Below are positions 46,780-55,183 of a stretch of DNA of 64,000 nucleotides, piece after piece. The notes beneath the pieces are model-generated. The model was given only the letters and a program-made list of their open reading frames with translations, was not told the origin of the DNA and made no database searches. The stretch's first letter is position 1, and each line of letters starts with the position of its first letter. The position numbers and the translations under genes were made by a program. Source of the stretch: Acetobacterium wieringae (GTDB lineage Bacteria; Bacillota; Clostridia; Eubacteriales; Eubacteriaceae); NCBI RefSeq assembly GCF_026646375.1, contig NZ_JAIPPU010000013.1, positions 1-64,000 on the forward strand, read 5' to 3'.

Positions 46780-46832
46780 AATTTGTAGTTTTATAAGTAG
46801 TTAATGTGATCACAATTAAGGAGAAAGCGAAA

Positions 46833-48194
46833 ATGAGTCAGGATTTACGGGTATTTTTAGAACAATTGGAAAAGGATGGGGAAATCTGCCATGTAACAGA
46901 ACCCGTTAAGCGGGAATATGAAATCAGCACCTTGATGATGGAGCTGGAAAAACAACGGAAATATCCGGTGATGTGGTTTGATCAGGTGGAGGGCGGCGAT
47001 ATTCCGGTGGTGACCAACATTCTCGGGACCAAGGGCCGCTTTGCCAAAGCGATGGGCGTTAAAACCGAAGACCTCTCCTTTGAGTTTGCTGAGCGGATCA
47101 AAAATCGCTTTGATGACGTTAAGGTGGTTGAAAACCCGCCCTGCAATGCCCATGTGCTGACCGGCGATGCGGTGGATTTAACCAAACTGCCGATTATTAC
47201 TCACTTTCCCATAGATGCCGGTCCTTACATTACCTCGGGTGTGACCGTCGCCAAAGATCCCGAAACCGGCTGTGAAACACTGGGTTTTCACCGGCTACAA
47301 CTGAAGGGCAAAAATAAACTGGGGATTTCGTTCCACTCCCGTCAGCGGATGTGGGAATTTTTCAGAAAGAGTGAGGAACGGGGCGAGAACATGAAAGCCG
47401 CCATCTGTATCGGCGTCCATCCCAATATTGCCTTGGGCTCGCAAGCTTCGGTTCCCTATCATCTGGGAAAATACGGTGCCATTGGCGGATTATTCGGAGA
47501 GGCACTGGAAGTATCCCCCTGTGCCACCATGGATCTGAATGTGCCCACCTATGCCGAAATTGTGCTGGAAGGCGAAGTCCTCTGTAATGTTCGGGAGCCG
47601 GAAGGCCCTTTTGCCGAATACACCAATTACGCCTGCTTCCGCAGTACTGAAAATGTCTTTCAGGTCAATGCCATCCGCTACCGGGAAAAACCGATTTTCC
47701 ACGATCTGACCCCAGCGATGAGCAGTGAACACATTACGATTGTCTCAATCCAGCGGGAAGGGGATATCACCAAATTCTTAAAACAGAATCTGCCCAACAT
47801 CAAGGCCGTTCATTCACCACTATCTTCCTGTGGGATTTTCCACTGCTATGTATCGATGAAGAAAACCGCCGAAGGTCAGGCGCAACAGGTTATGTTAACC
47901 GCCTTGGGCATGGATCATCACATCAAAATGGTGATTGTCGTCGATGAGGATGTCGATGTCTTCAACGAGCAGGAAGTGCTGTGGGCGATGGCCACCCGGC
48001 TACAAGCCGACAAGGGCGTGATGATCTTCCCGAATATGATGGGTGAAACTCTGGATCCCTCCACCGGTGACGATGGCCTGACGGCCAAAATGGGCATCGA
48101 TGCCACTAAACCGCTTAGCGGTTACTCACCCAAAATAGATATTGATGAAAATGTCATTGAAGACGTCAAACGATTGTTGAAATACGTCAAATAG
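46833..48194 (+). CDS. UbiD-family prenyl-FMN-dependent (de)carboxylase
   Basis: Cytoplasmic enzyme of 453 residues using prenylated FMN to remove or add a carboxyl group on an aromatic, heteroaromatic or alpha,beta-unsaturated acid. The active-site pattern E-G-P-F-A-E gives E257 and E262, and R154 in FHRLQLKGKN is the prFMN-contacting arginine, so the catalytic triad is complete. UbiX encoded in the same operon supplies the cofactor. The start at 46833 has AAGGAG upstream; an earlier GTG does not. The true substrate is unknown; a ubiquinone role is excluded by the context. Confidence 0.9.
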   Translation: MSQDLRVFLEQLEKDGEICHVTEPVKREYEISTLMMELEKQRKYPVMWFDQVEGGDIPVVTNILGTKGRFAKAMGVKTEDLSFEFAERIKNRFDDVKVVENPPCNAHVLTGDAVDLTKLPIITHFPIDAGPYITSGVTVAKDPETGCETLGFHRLQLKGKNKLGISFHSRQRMWEFFRKSEERGENMKAAICIGVHPNIALGSQASVPYHLGKYGAIGGLFGEALEVSPCATMDLNVPTYAEIVLEGEVLCNVREPEGPFAEYTNYACFRSTENVFQVNAIRYREKPIFHDLTPAMSSEHITIVSIQREGDITKFLKQNLPNIKAVHSPLSSCGIFHCYVSMKKTAEGQAQQVMLTALGMDHHIKMVIVVDEDVDVFNEQEVLWAMATRLQADKGVMIFPNMMGETLDPSTGDDGLTAKMGIDATKPLSGYSPKIDIDENVIEDVKRLLKYVK

Positions 48195-48207
48195 AAGAAG
48201 GTCAAAG

Positions 48208-50283
48208 ATGATAAAAATTGCGATTGACACCGGTGGTACCTTTACCGATTACACGTCGGTGGGCTGTTTTGGGGATCAGGCCGAGCAACGGATTGCCCTG
48301 AAAAACCCCACCAATCATGATCATCCGGCTCAGGGCATTCTGGCCGGACTTAAAGAACTGGCGATGGTTTGGGGAACCGATCTGGAAAAACTATTAGCCC
48401 AGACTGAAAAAATTTCGTTGGGGACGACCCTGGCTCTCAACGCCCTGCTGGAGAAAAAAGGGGTGAAGACGGCCCTGTTTACGACGGCGGGATTTCGCGA
48501 TGCCCTGGAAATTCGCCGGGCGCAGCTGGCCAACCAGTGGGATCTGGCCATTGAAAACCCGATGGTGCTGGTACCCCGGCGGCTGCGACTGGGTATCGAA
48601 CAACGGATGGACTATCAGGGTCAGATTATCAAACCGCTTAACGAAGCCGCTGTTCGAGCTGCCTGTCAAAAGTGTCGGGAAGCGGAGGTCAAGGCGATTG
48701 CCGTTTGCTATCTGTTTTCATTTCTTAATCCGGAACACGAAAAGCGGACTGCTGAAATTATTCGGGAGGAACTGCCCGAAGTCTTTGTATCGCTATCTGC
48801 AGAAGTCTCACCCCGAATCCGGGAATATGAGCGCACCACCACCACAGTGATCAATGCCTATTGCACCCCGGTGCTGGCCGATTACCTGAAGAATGTTAAA
48901 AAAGAACTGGCGATCTTTGGCTGGGATCAGCCGATTCATATTATGAAAAACAGCGGCGGTCTTAGCGATTCGGGGGCCCTGGAGAATTTTGGGGTTAAAA
49001 CGCTGTTATCCGGTCCGGCTGGTGGGGCTGTCGGCAATGAGGCTCTGGGTAAGGCCCTGGGCCGTACCCATACCGTATTGGCCGACATGGGTGGAACCAG
49101 CTTTGACCTCCATGTCGTTAGTGGCGGGGTCAATCAATTGGTGCCGCAAACTGAACTGGATGGCTACCCGTTGAGCATTCCGATGATCGATATCCGCTCC
49201 ATCGGCGCTGGCGGTGGCAGTATCGCTCATGTGGAAGCTGGCGGCCGGGTGTTGATCGGCCCGGATTCGGCCGGTTCCATTCCCGGACCGGCCAGTTATA
49301 ACCAGGGCGGTGAGAACCCCACCGTTACCGATGCCCTGCTCGTGCTGGGGTTGATCAACGGCGACAATTTCCTCGGTGGCAAGCTGCCGCTGTCGCTGGA
49401 TCAGGCCGCTAAAGCGATTAAAGCAAAGGTGGCCGATCCCTTAAATCTTTCAGTGCAGGATGCCGCCCGGATAATCTACAGCATCACCGCCGAAATGATG
49501 GCTGATGCCATGCGGCTGGTGACGACCCAGAAAGGGAATGATCCCCGAATTTACAGCTTAATCAGTGCCGGTGGTGCCTTTGGTTTGTTTGCGGCCCGGA
49601 TTATGGAATCCCTGCAGATGCCGGAAGCCCTAATTCCGGTACAAGGGCCAGTCTTTTGTTCCTGGGGCATGCTGGGCGCGGCCTGCCGTTACGACATCAA
49701 CCAGAGCATTTTAATGGAAAAAAGATGTTGGGATGCTAAGCGATTAAACACCATGGTTGCAGCCATGAAAGCCGAAGGGGCGGCGCAGTTGGAGCGTTTA
49801 GGGGTAGAAAAAAGCCGCCAGTGTTTTGATTTGATGCTGGAAATGCGCTATGTCAGTCAGCACCACGAGATATCCGTACCCTGGACGCTGGGTGAATTTA
49901 GTCCCGGAAGTATGACGGATGTAGAGCAAGCCTTCTATAAAACCCATGAGGCTATTTATGAATATGCCGAAGACAAGGAATGGGAGATTATTGATTTACA
50001 CCTGGCCTGTTCAGAACGCGATCAGGAGAATATTTTATTCCCATCTTCAAAAGCTATCAGCAGGGTGACAAATAAAATCGTTGCTGGTGAGGTCTTTAAT
50101 TGTCAGGGTGAGATTGCCGTTCCCGTTTATCAGGCTGGCGATTTAAAAGAACCAATTAAAGGTCCGGCCCTAATTGATTTTGCCTATACGACGTTGATCG
50201 TTCCGTACGGTTTTTATTGTATTTGTGAGGATGAGGGCATCTTTGCACTTAGAAAGGAGGCGACCGATGAACCTACGAACTGA
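48208..50283 (+). CDS. Hydantoinase A/oxoprolinase-like ATP-dependent subunit
   Basis: Protein of 691 residues of the HyuA / acetone carboxylase-beta family. The ASKHA-type ATP site begins with IAIDTGGTFTD (about 4-14), ISLGTTLALNALL follows near 68-80, the second phosphate loop is LADMGGTSFDLHVV, and DIRSIGAGGGSIAHV is strongly conserved. These proteins phosphorylate a carbonyl or amide of the substrate for ring opening or carboxylation, together with a HyuB partner. It lies 13 bases after ubiD, and its last 17 bases overlap the HyuB gene. Confidence 0.92.
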   Translation: MIKIAIDTGGTFTDYTSVGCFGDQAEQRIALKNPTNHDHPAQGILAGLKELAMVWGTDLEKLLAQTEKISLGTTLALNALLEKKGVKTALFTTAGFRDALEIRRAQLANQWDLAIENPMVLVPRRLRLGIEQRMDYQGQIIKPLNEAAVRAACQKCREAEVKAIAVCYLFSFLNPEHEKRTAEIIREELPEVFVSLSAEVSPRIREYERTTTTVINAYCTPVLADYLKNVKKELAIFGWDQPIHIMKNSGGLSDSGALENFGVKTLLSGPAGGAVGNEALGKALGRTHTVLADMGGTSFDLHVVSGGVNQLVPQTELDGYPLSIPMIDIRSIGAGGGSIAHVEAGGRVLIGPDSAGSIPGPASYNQGGENPTVTDALLVLGLINGDNFLGGKLPLSLDQAAKAIKAKVADPLNLSVQDAARIIYSITAEMMADAMRLVTTQKGNDPRIYSLISAGGAFGLFAARIMESLQMPEALIPVQGPVFCSWGMLGAACRYDINQSILMEKRCWDAKRLNTMVAAMKAEGAAQLERLGVEKSRQCFDLMLEMRYVSQHHEISVPWTLGEFSPGSMTDVEQAFYKTHEAIYEYAEDKEWEIIDLHLACSERDQENILFPSSKAISRVTNKIVAGEVFNCQGEIAVPVYQAGDLKEPIKGPALIDFAYTTLIVPYGFYCICEDEGIFALRKEATDEPTN

Positions 50284-51997
50284 CGATATCATTAACCGGA
50301 CGGTGATTATGAACCGGCTCGATAGCATCACCAGCGAAATGGGCATCGTCCTGGAGCGCTCGGCCCATTCCCCAATTTTTGCCGAAGCTTGTGATTTCGC
50401 ATGCTGTATCTGTGATGCGGCTGGCGACCTGGTCTCTCAACTTAGCGGCATTCCGATTCTGGCCACGGCGGGATCATTTAGCGTTAAAGCGGTGCTTAAA
50501 AAATACGGCGGAGCCATCGAAGACGGTGATGTGTTTATCATCAACGATCCCTATGACGGCGGCAATCATCTGCCGGATATTGGCATTATTACCCCGGTAT
50601 TTTATCAGGACGAGCTGTTGTTCTTCTGTGTCAGCCGGGCCCATCACGGCGACATCGGCGGCTCTACTGCCGGGAGTTATAATCCCAAGGCGACGGAGAT
50701 CTTTCAGGAAGGGCTACGGATTCCACCGACCCGACTGATGAAAAACAACGAAATGATTACCGACGTGCTGGAGCTGATCCGCTTGAATACCCGAAATCCG
50801 GAGATGCTCACCAGCGATTTTCTGGCCCAGATCGGTTCCAACCGTCTGGCCGCCCGTCGAATCAAAGAGATGTTAGGCACCTATTCGGTGGCTACCGTCA
50901 AGAAAGCGGTGAGCGAGTCGTTGCTTCAGACCCAAACCCTGACCCGTCAACGGATTGCAGAAATACCAGACGGCACCTATACAGCGGTGGATTACATTGA
51001 TGATGACGGGTTTCAAACCGAACCGGTCAAAATCGCCGTGACGGTGTCCATCACTGGGGACCGGATGCTGGTCGATTTTACCGGCACCGATGCCCAGGTC
51101 AAAGGTTTTATCAATACATCAGTAGTGACGGCTACCTGTGCTGCCGGGATTGCTGCCTTGTGGTTTCTGGGTAAAGATATTCCCCGAAATAGCGGTGCCT
51201 TCGACTGCATTGAAGTCAATCTGCCCGAGGGTTCGTTGGTCAATCCTCGGCTTCCGGCACCAATGACACTGTGTACGCTGACCCCGGCCAGCGAAATCAT
51301 CGGTGTGATTTTTAAAGCCTTGGATCAAGCACAGTCGGGCCGGGTGTCGGCCGGTTACCATCGTTATCTGGGACCATCCTTTTATGGCGTTGATCCCCGT
51401 AATGGTCGTTATTATGTTGGCTTTTCATTTTGTTCACTGGGCAGCGGCGGAGCGATGGCTGGCCACGACGGAAAACCCTATATGGCAACCTTATCCAACT
51501 TCGGCGGGGTCAAGGCTCCCAATATCGAGTCCAACGAGGTTCAGTACCCTCATTTGACCCTGCATCATGAGATGGATAATGATACCGCCGGGGCCGGTGA
51601 ATACCCGGGAGGCTCCGGGATGAAATACGCCTTTGAGATCACCGCTGAAACCGGTGATGTAGTCAATTTTGGCGATGGCATTAAATTTGCCCCCTACGGA
51701 CTTCGGGGGGGGCATCCGGGTAGTAAAAACCGTAGCGTTTTTGTACATTCCGGAGAAGAAATCAGTATGGAAAGTAAGGAAGCGCCCCGTCATGCGGTGA
51801 AGGGTGATCGGATTTATCTAAACACCAGCAGTGGCGGCGGCTGGGGAGATCCGCACAAGCGATCACCGCAAAAAGTCTATGACGATGTACTGGACGATAT
51901 TATTTCTAAAGAAACTGCTGAAATAGTTTACGGGGTCATCATTAATGAAACGGGCATTGATTATAAAAAAACAGAAAAACGGAGAAAACACTCATGA
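50267..51997 (+). CDS. Hydantoinase B/oxoprolinase-like subunit
   Basis: Partner of the HyuA-like protein, 576 residues, of the HyuB / acetone carboxylase-alpha family. Signatures: SEMGIVLERSAHSPIFAEACDFACCICDA at the start, FIINDPYDGGNHLPDIGII, SRAHHGDIGGSTAGSY, and EYPGGSGMKY and GGGWGDPHKR towards the end. The HH and D residues in these motifs are metal-binding candidates. The start at 50267 has AGAAAGGAGG upstream. No third (gamma) subunit of an acetone carboxylase is present, so a hydantoinase, oxoprolinase or novel carboxylase remains possible. Confidence 0.92.
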   Translation: MNLRTDDIINRTVIMNRLDSITSEMGIVLERSAHSPIFAEACDFACCICDAAGDLVSQLSGIPILATAGSFSVKAVLKKYGGAIEDGDVFIINDPYDGGNHLPDIGIITPVFYQDELLFFCVSRAHHGDIGGSTAGSYNPKATEIFQEGLRIPPTRLMKNNEMITDVLELIRLNTRNPEMLTSDFLAQIGSNRLAARRIKEMLGTYSVATVKKAVSESLLQTQTLTRQRIAEIPDGTYTAVDYIDDDGFQTEPVKIAVTVSITGDRMLVDFTGTDAQVKGFINTSVVTATCAAGIAALWFLGKDIPRNSGAFDCIEVNLPEGSLVNPRLPAPMTLCTLTPASEIIGVIFKALDQAQSGRVSAGYHRYLGPSFYGVDPRNGRYYVGFSFCSLGSGGAMAGHDGKPYMATLSNFGGVKAPNIESNEVQYPHLTLHHEMDNDTAGAGEYPGGSGMKYAFEITAETGDVVNFGDGIKFAPYGLRGGHPGSKNRSVFVHSGEEISMESKEAPRHAVKGDRIYLNTSSGGGWGDPHKRSPQKVYDDVLDDIISKETAEIVYGVIINETGIDYKKTEKRRKHS

Positions 51998-52563
51998 AAA
52001 TTGCGGTAGGCATTACCGGGGCATCCGGGGTTGTTTATGGTATCCGGTTGCTGGAGACGTTAAAACAGACCGAGCACCATGTCTCGCTGATCCTCAGTGA
52101 ATGGGGAGCCAAAACCATTGGCCTGGAAACCAGCTATTCTGAAGATTACGTGCTGTCACTGGCCGATTGTATCTACGATAGCCGGGATATGGCGGCGGCC
52201 GTGTCCAGTGGTTCTTATGGCGTTGATGCCACCGTGATTGCGCCCTGCAGCATGAAGACCCTGGCCGGCATTGCCAATGGCTTTAGCGATAACCTGATCG
52301 TTCGGATCGGTGATGTGGCATTGAAGGAACGCAAACCACTGATTCTGATGGTTCGGGAAACCCCGCTGACCCTGATTCACCTGCGCAATATGACCGCCGT
52401 AACCGAGGCAGGTGGGATTATTCTGCCGCCGATGCCGGGCTTTTATCACAAACCCCAATCGATTGATGATGTGATTAACCAGAGTGTCGGCAAGGTCTTT
52501 GATCTATTAAAGATTCCCCACAATCTGTTTACCCGCTGGGGTCATGAGGATGGCCATGAATAA
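51994..52563 (+). CDS. ubiX: UbiX flavin prenyltransferase
   Basis: Makes prenylated FMN from FMN and dimethylallyl phosphate, the cofactor of the UbiD protein encoded upstream. The protein has 189 residues, with the FMN-binding VGITGASGVVYGIRLLE (4-20), APCSMKTLAGIANG and LMVRETPLTLIHLRNM, all diagnostic for UbiX. It starts within the HyuB stop (ATGA) and overlaps the next gene by 8 bases. Confidence 0.95.
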   Translation: MKIAVGITGASGVVYGIRLLETLKQTEHHVSLILSEWGAKTIGLETSYSEDYVLSLADCIYDSRDMAAAVSSGSYGVDATVIAPCSMKTLAGIANGFSDNLIVRIGDVALKERKPLILMVRETPLTLIHLRNMTAVTEAGGIILPPMPGFYHKPQSIDDVINQSVGKVFDLLKIPHNLFTRWGHEDGHE

Positions 52564-52915
52564 TCGCATCATACTGACCCAGGGCAGCGGAAAAACGGCG
52601 CTACAGTATGAGATTATCCCAGTTGGTAAAGACTGGCTGATTTTGCTCACCGGCGGTGATGCCCATATTGGCTGCACGGCCATTGGCGATGATGGTCAGC
52701 TGAGCAGCTATACCCCTCGGTCACATAAGGACGATGCTCTGGCGATCCCACTGGCTAAAAAAGTTTCGCAAACCTTTTCTTGTATTTGTACGGTTGTAGC
52801 CGGATTCCATCTCGATGGGATTACCCGGGAAGAAATAAGTATTGTTATCGACAATGCCGAGAAAGGGATGATTCAAGTGATGACAGCCATCGAATCGAAA
52901 AACAGATCATCATAA
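52556..52915 (+). CDS. LpdD-like prenylated-flavin-associated small protein
   Basis: Protein of 119 residues with ILLTGGDAHIGCTAIGD, SHKDDALAIPLAKK and VVAGFHLDGITREEI. These resemble the small D subunit (LpdD-type) found with UbiD and UbiX in gallate and related phenolic acid decarboxylases, described as helping prFMN delivery. Its place after ubiX supports this. The start at 52556 follows GAGGA by 5 bases. It is the last gene before a terminator. Confidence 0.75.
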   Translation: MNNRIILTQGSGKTALQYEIIPVGKDWLILLTGGDAHIGCTAIGDDGQLSSYTPRSHKDDALAIPLAKKVSQTFSCICTVVAGFHLDGITREEISIVIDNAEKGMIQVMTAIESKNRSS

Positions 52916-52933
52916 ACTGAGAAAATTTTCAGC

Positions 52934-52971
52934 AAAAAAAGTGACCCCTGAGATTATAGGGTCACTTTTTT
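52934..52971. terminator. Bidirectional terminator between the UbiD operon and the GntR gene
   Basis: AAAAAAGTGACCC pairs with GGGTCACTTTTTT around an 11-base loop, with A and T runs for both directions. Confidence 0.88.
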
Positions 52972-53665
52972 AATGTGTCGGTTCAGTGCCAACAAAATAC
53001 TCCGGATTTACGGTGGTGAAAACATCTCGTAAATTCGTGACCGTATCCAGGTGTTGATGAAGCGCATTTCGGCCGGTTGTGAGACTTCGCATTTTGATTG
53101 CATCAAGAATGGCTTGGTGATCACGGATAATCTGTGCATACCGTTTTTCATCACGCAGTTCGAAGTTCTTCCAGCGTTTAACATGAACATATTCCTCTTT
53201 AAGAAGATCCAGAACATTGCCTTTTCCAACAGCGTTCATCAGATTACGATGAAAGGCAGTATCGGCCGTATTAAAATCAGCAACCGTTATTTCATGGCTG
53301 CTGATTTTTTTTTGCGTAGCGAGGTTTTCTTCCAATTGGCTGATCAGTTCAGTAGTATCCGAAAGATTCATAATCCGATACAAGGCTTCCTGCTCCACGG
53401 CTTCCCGAACATAGAGAATGTCTTCCACCAGTTTCATGTCAATTAAACTGACGTAGGTACCCCGTTGGGGATAAACGGTAATTAAATCCAGAGCTTTCAG
53501 TTGGGTAATGGCATTACGGATAATATGTCGGGAGACGCCATAGGTCTCGCAGAGATCATTTTCGCTGATGCGGACACCAGGCATATAAACAAGGGTTTCA
53601 ATTTTATGAAATAAATCCTGGTAGACTTCTTCAGTTGTTAAAAAATTTCGATTGACAAGATGCAT
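52970..53665 (-). CDS. GntR-family transcriptional regulator, FCD (FadR) type
   Basis: Regulator of 231 residues. The N-terminal winged helix (about 8-76) has RISENDLCETYGVSRHIIRNAITQLKALDLI and the wing QRGTYVS. The C-terminal FCD helical domain (about 80-215) carries typical metal/ligand residues: D in FNTADTAFHRNLM, and H in DHQAIL and LHQHL. It lies between the UbiD operon and the CoA-transferase operon, transcribed towards the former. It is the most likely regulator of the dehydratase operon, whose leader holds repeated sites, and may respond to an organic acid or its CoA ester. Confidence 0.88.
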   Translation of the reverse strand: MHLVNRNFLTTEEVYQDLFHKIETLVYMPGVRISENDLCETYGVSRHIIRNAITQLKALDLITVYPQRGTYVSLIDMKLVEDILYVREAVEQEALYRIMNLSDTTELISQLEENLATQKKISSHEITVADFNTADTAFHRNLMNAVGKGNVLDLLKEEYVHVKRWKNFELRDEKRYAQIIRDHQAILDAIKMRSLTTGRNALHQHLDTVTNLRDVFTTVNPEYFVGTEPTH

Positions 53666-53823
53666 TAAGTTGTCCTCCTTCAGATTTGATCATCGAATAG
53701 TAAATAGTGAACCTTTTTAAACATTAATTATAATATTTATTAGTACTATTTGCAATCACATTTTGATGTTTATGCGATTCAGGAGATATGCATTTGGATG
53801 GGCACGAGCATTTTATAACAACG
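53666..53823. other. Upstream part of the GntR to CoA-transferase intergenic region
   Basis: AT-rich sequence directly upstream of the GntR gene, which should hold its promoter on the minus strand. I see no gene and no clear hexamer pair that I would stand by. The promoters and repeats of the + operon follow from 53824. Confidence 0.5.
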
Positions 53824-53852
53824 TTTACATTGATAGAATGTAGTTTTAGAAT
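53824..53852 (+). promoter_or_regulatory. Upstream promoter P1 of the hydroxyacyl-CoA dehydratase operon
   Basis: TTTACA at 53824-53829, a 17-base spacer, TAGAAT at 53847-53852. Identical hexamers and spacing occur again 56 bases downstream. Confidence 0.5.
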
Positions 53853-53879
53853 ATTGTTCGAATATTTGCAAATTAAATG

Positions 53880-53908
53880 TTTACATAAGATTAAAAGTAT
53901 GCTAGAAT
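53880..53908 (+). promoter_or_regulatory. Downstream promoter P2 of the hydroxyacyl-CoA dehydratase operon
   Basis: TTTACA at 53880-53885, a 17-base spacer, TAGAAT at 53903-53908; start point expected near 53915, immediately before the ACAAG repeats. Confidence 0.65.
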
Positions 53909-53921
53909 GATTTCAAATTTA

Positions 53922-53971
53922 ACTTGTCAACAAGTAAACAAGTATACAAGAAGACAAGAATACGATACAAG
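53922..53971 (+). promoter_or_regulatory. ACAAG repeat cluster, probable operator or leader element
   Basis: An inverted pair ACTTGT-CA-ACAAGT (53922-53935) is followed by ACAAG at 53930, 53938, 53946 and 53954 with an exact 8-base period; a fifth copy at 53967 runs into the ribosome site of the CoA-transferase gene. The cluster lies between P2 and the start codon. It is a candidate binding site of the divergently encoded GntR protein. Confidence 0.6.
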
Positions 53972-53980
53972 GAGAAGATT

Positions 53981-55183
53981 ATGTCACTTAAACTATTAGA
54001 AGGTGTAAAGGTCTTGGAACTGGCTACGTTCATTGCCGCTCCGGCAGCAACACGGGCAATGGCCGATTGGGGTGCTCAGGTTATTAAAATTGAATCCATC
54101 GGAGGAGATCCCATCCGCTATGTTGGACCAGGGAATAAAATGCCTTTGGATCAAGACGAAAGTCTGGCTTTCGATTTTGAAAACGCCAACAAACAGGGCA
54201 TCGCATTGAATCTTAAAAGTGCAAAAGGGATGGAGATTTTCATGAAGCTTCTCGATGAAGCCGATATTTTCGTTACCAATCTGAGAACGCAGGCACTGGT
54301 CAAACTTGGCATTGATTATGAAACCCTTTCCAAGAAAAAACCGGAATTGGTTTTTGGACAGGTACTCGGTTATGGCGCCAAGGGCCCATTGAAAGACAAA
54401 CCAGGATTTGACTTTACCGCATTTGCAGCCCGTGGCGGATACAGTGGAACCTTGTATGAAAAAGGCACTTCGCCAGTCAATATTGTTCCTGGTTTTGGGG
54501 ACCATGCCTGTGGGATGTATTTAGGAAACGGTTTGCTGGCAGCCTATATTCATGCAATGAAAACAGGCAAAGGCGAAAAAGTAACCGTCAGCTTATACCA
54601 TGCGGCAGTTTACGGTTTAGCGATCATGATTCATTCAGCTCAGTATGGCAACAAGTATCCGATTAGTCGTGAAGACATGCTAAATCCTTTACAGTCGACT
54701 TTTATCACGAAAGATGAAGTTTGGGTTCAATTGGCGCTGCCTGACTATAACCGCACCATCGGAAAATTCAGCGAAGTCATCGGTCAACCGGAACTGGCTA
54801 AAGATGAACGTTTTGATACCTTGGCTCACGTATCTCAAAACCCGCAGGAACTGAACCGGATCATTTTTGCGGCGATCAAAGAAAAAACTTTGGAAGAGTG
54901 CACAAAAATGTTTGATGAAGCTGATCTTTGCTTTGAAATCTGTCAAACCTGGGATCAGGTAGTCGAAGATCCACAAGCCTGGGAGAGCGATATTTTTGCC
55001 AAGCTGGATTATCCATCCGGTCCTAAAGCAATGACCAGAACACCAGTTATGTTTGAAAACGCCGGTTTGCCAGATTATAAAAAAGGCCCAACTTATGGTG
55101 GCAATACTGATGAAATCTTGAGTAGCATCGGCTTTACCGCTGAGGAGATTGAATCAATGAGAGGAAAGGGTGAAATACAATAA
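53981..55183 (+). CDS. Class III (CaiB/BaiF) CoA-transferase, FldA/HadA-like
   Basis: Moves CoA between an acyl-CoA product and a 2-hydroxy acid substrate, 400 residues. The opening LLEGVKVLELATFIAAPAATRAMADWGA and the PGFDFTAFAARGGYSGTLYEKG segment resemble FldA (cinnamoyl-CoA:phenyllactate CoA-transferase) and HadA (2-hydroxyisocaproate). The likely nucleophile is D174 in PGFGDHACGM. The start at 53981 has ACAAGGAG upstream; the frame is open for 19 more codons, but these coincide with the ACAAG repeats. It is the first gene of the operon. Confidence 0.92.
   Translation: MSLKLLEGVKVLELATFIAAPAATRAMADWGAQVIKIESIGGDPIRYVGPGNKMPLDQDESLAFDFENANKQGIALNLKSAKGMEIFMKLLDEADIFVTNLRTQALVKLGIDYETLSKKKPELVFGQVLGYGAKGPLKDKPGFDFTAFAARGGYSGTLYEKGTSPVNIVPGFGDHACGMYLGNGLLAAYIHAMKTGKGEKVTVSLYHAAVYGLAIMIHSAQYGNKYPISREDMLNPLQSTFITKDEVWVQLALPDYNRTIGKFSEVIGQPELAKDERFDTLAHVSQNPQELNRIIFAAIKEKTLEECTKMFDEADLCFEICQTWDQVVEDPQAWESDIFAKLDYPSGPKAMTRTPVMFENAGLPDYKKGPTYGGNTDEILSSIGFTAEEIESMRGKGEIQ

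Noticed and set aside
46833-48194. UbiD as ubiquinone or menaquinone biosynthesis enzyme
   Set aside because: Neighbours are hydantoinase-like subunits and an LpdD-like protein, with no quinone genes; a catabolic or novel role fits better.
53996-54505. Antisense open frame of 169 codons opposite the CoA-transferase gene
   Set aside because: Composition mirrors the coding strand and no recognisable protein results.
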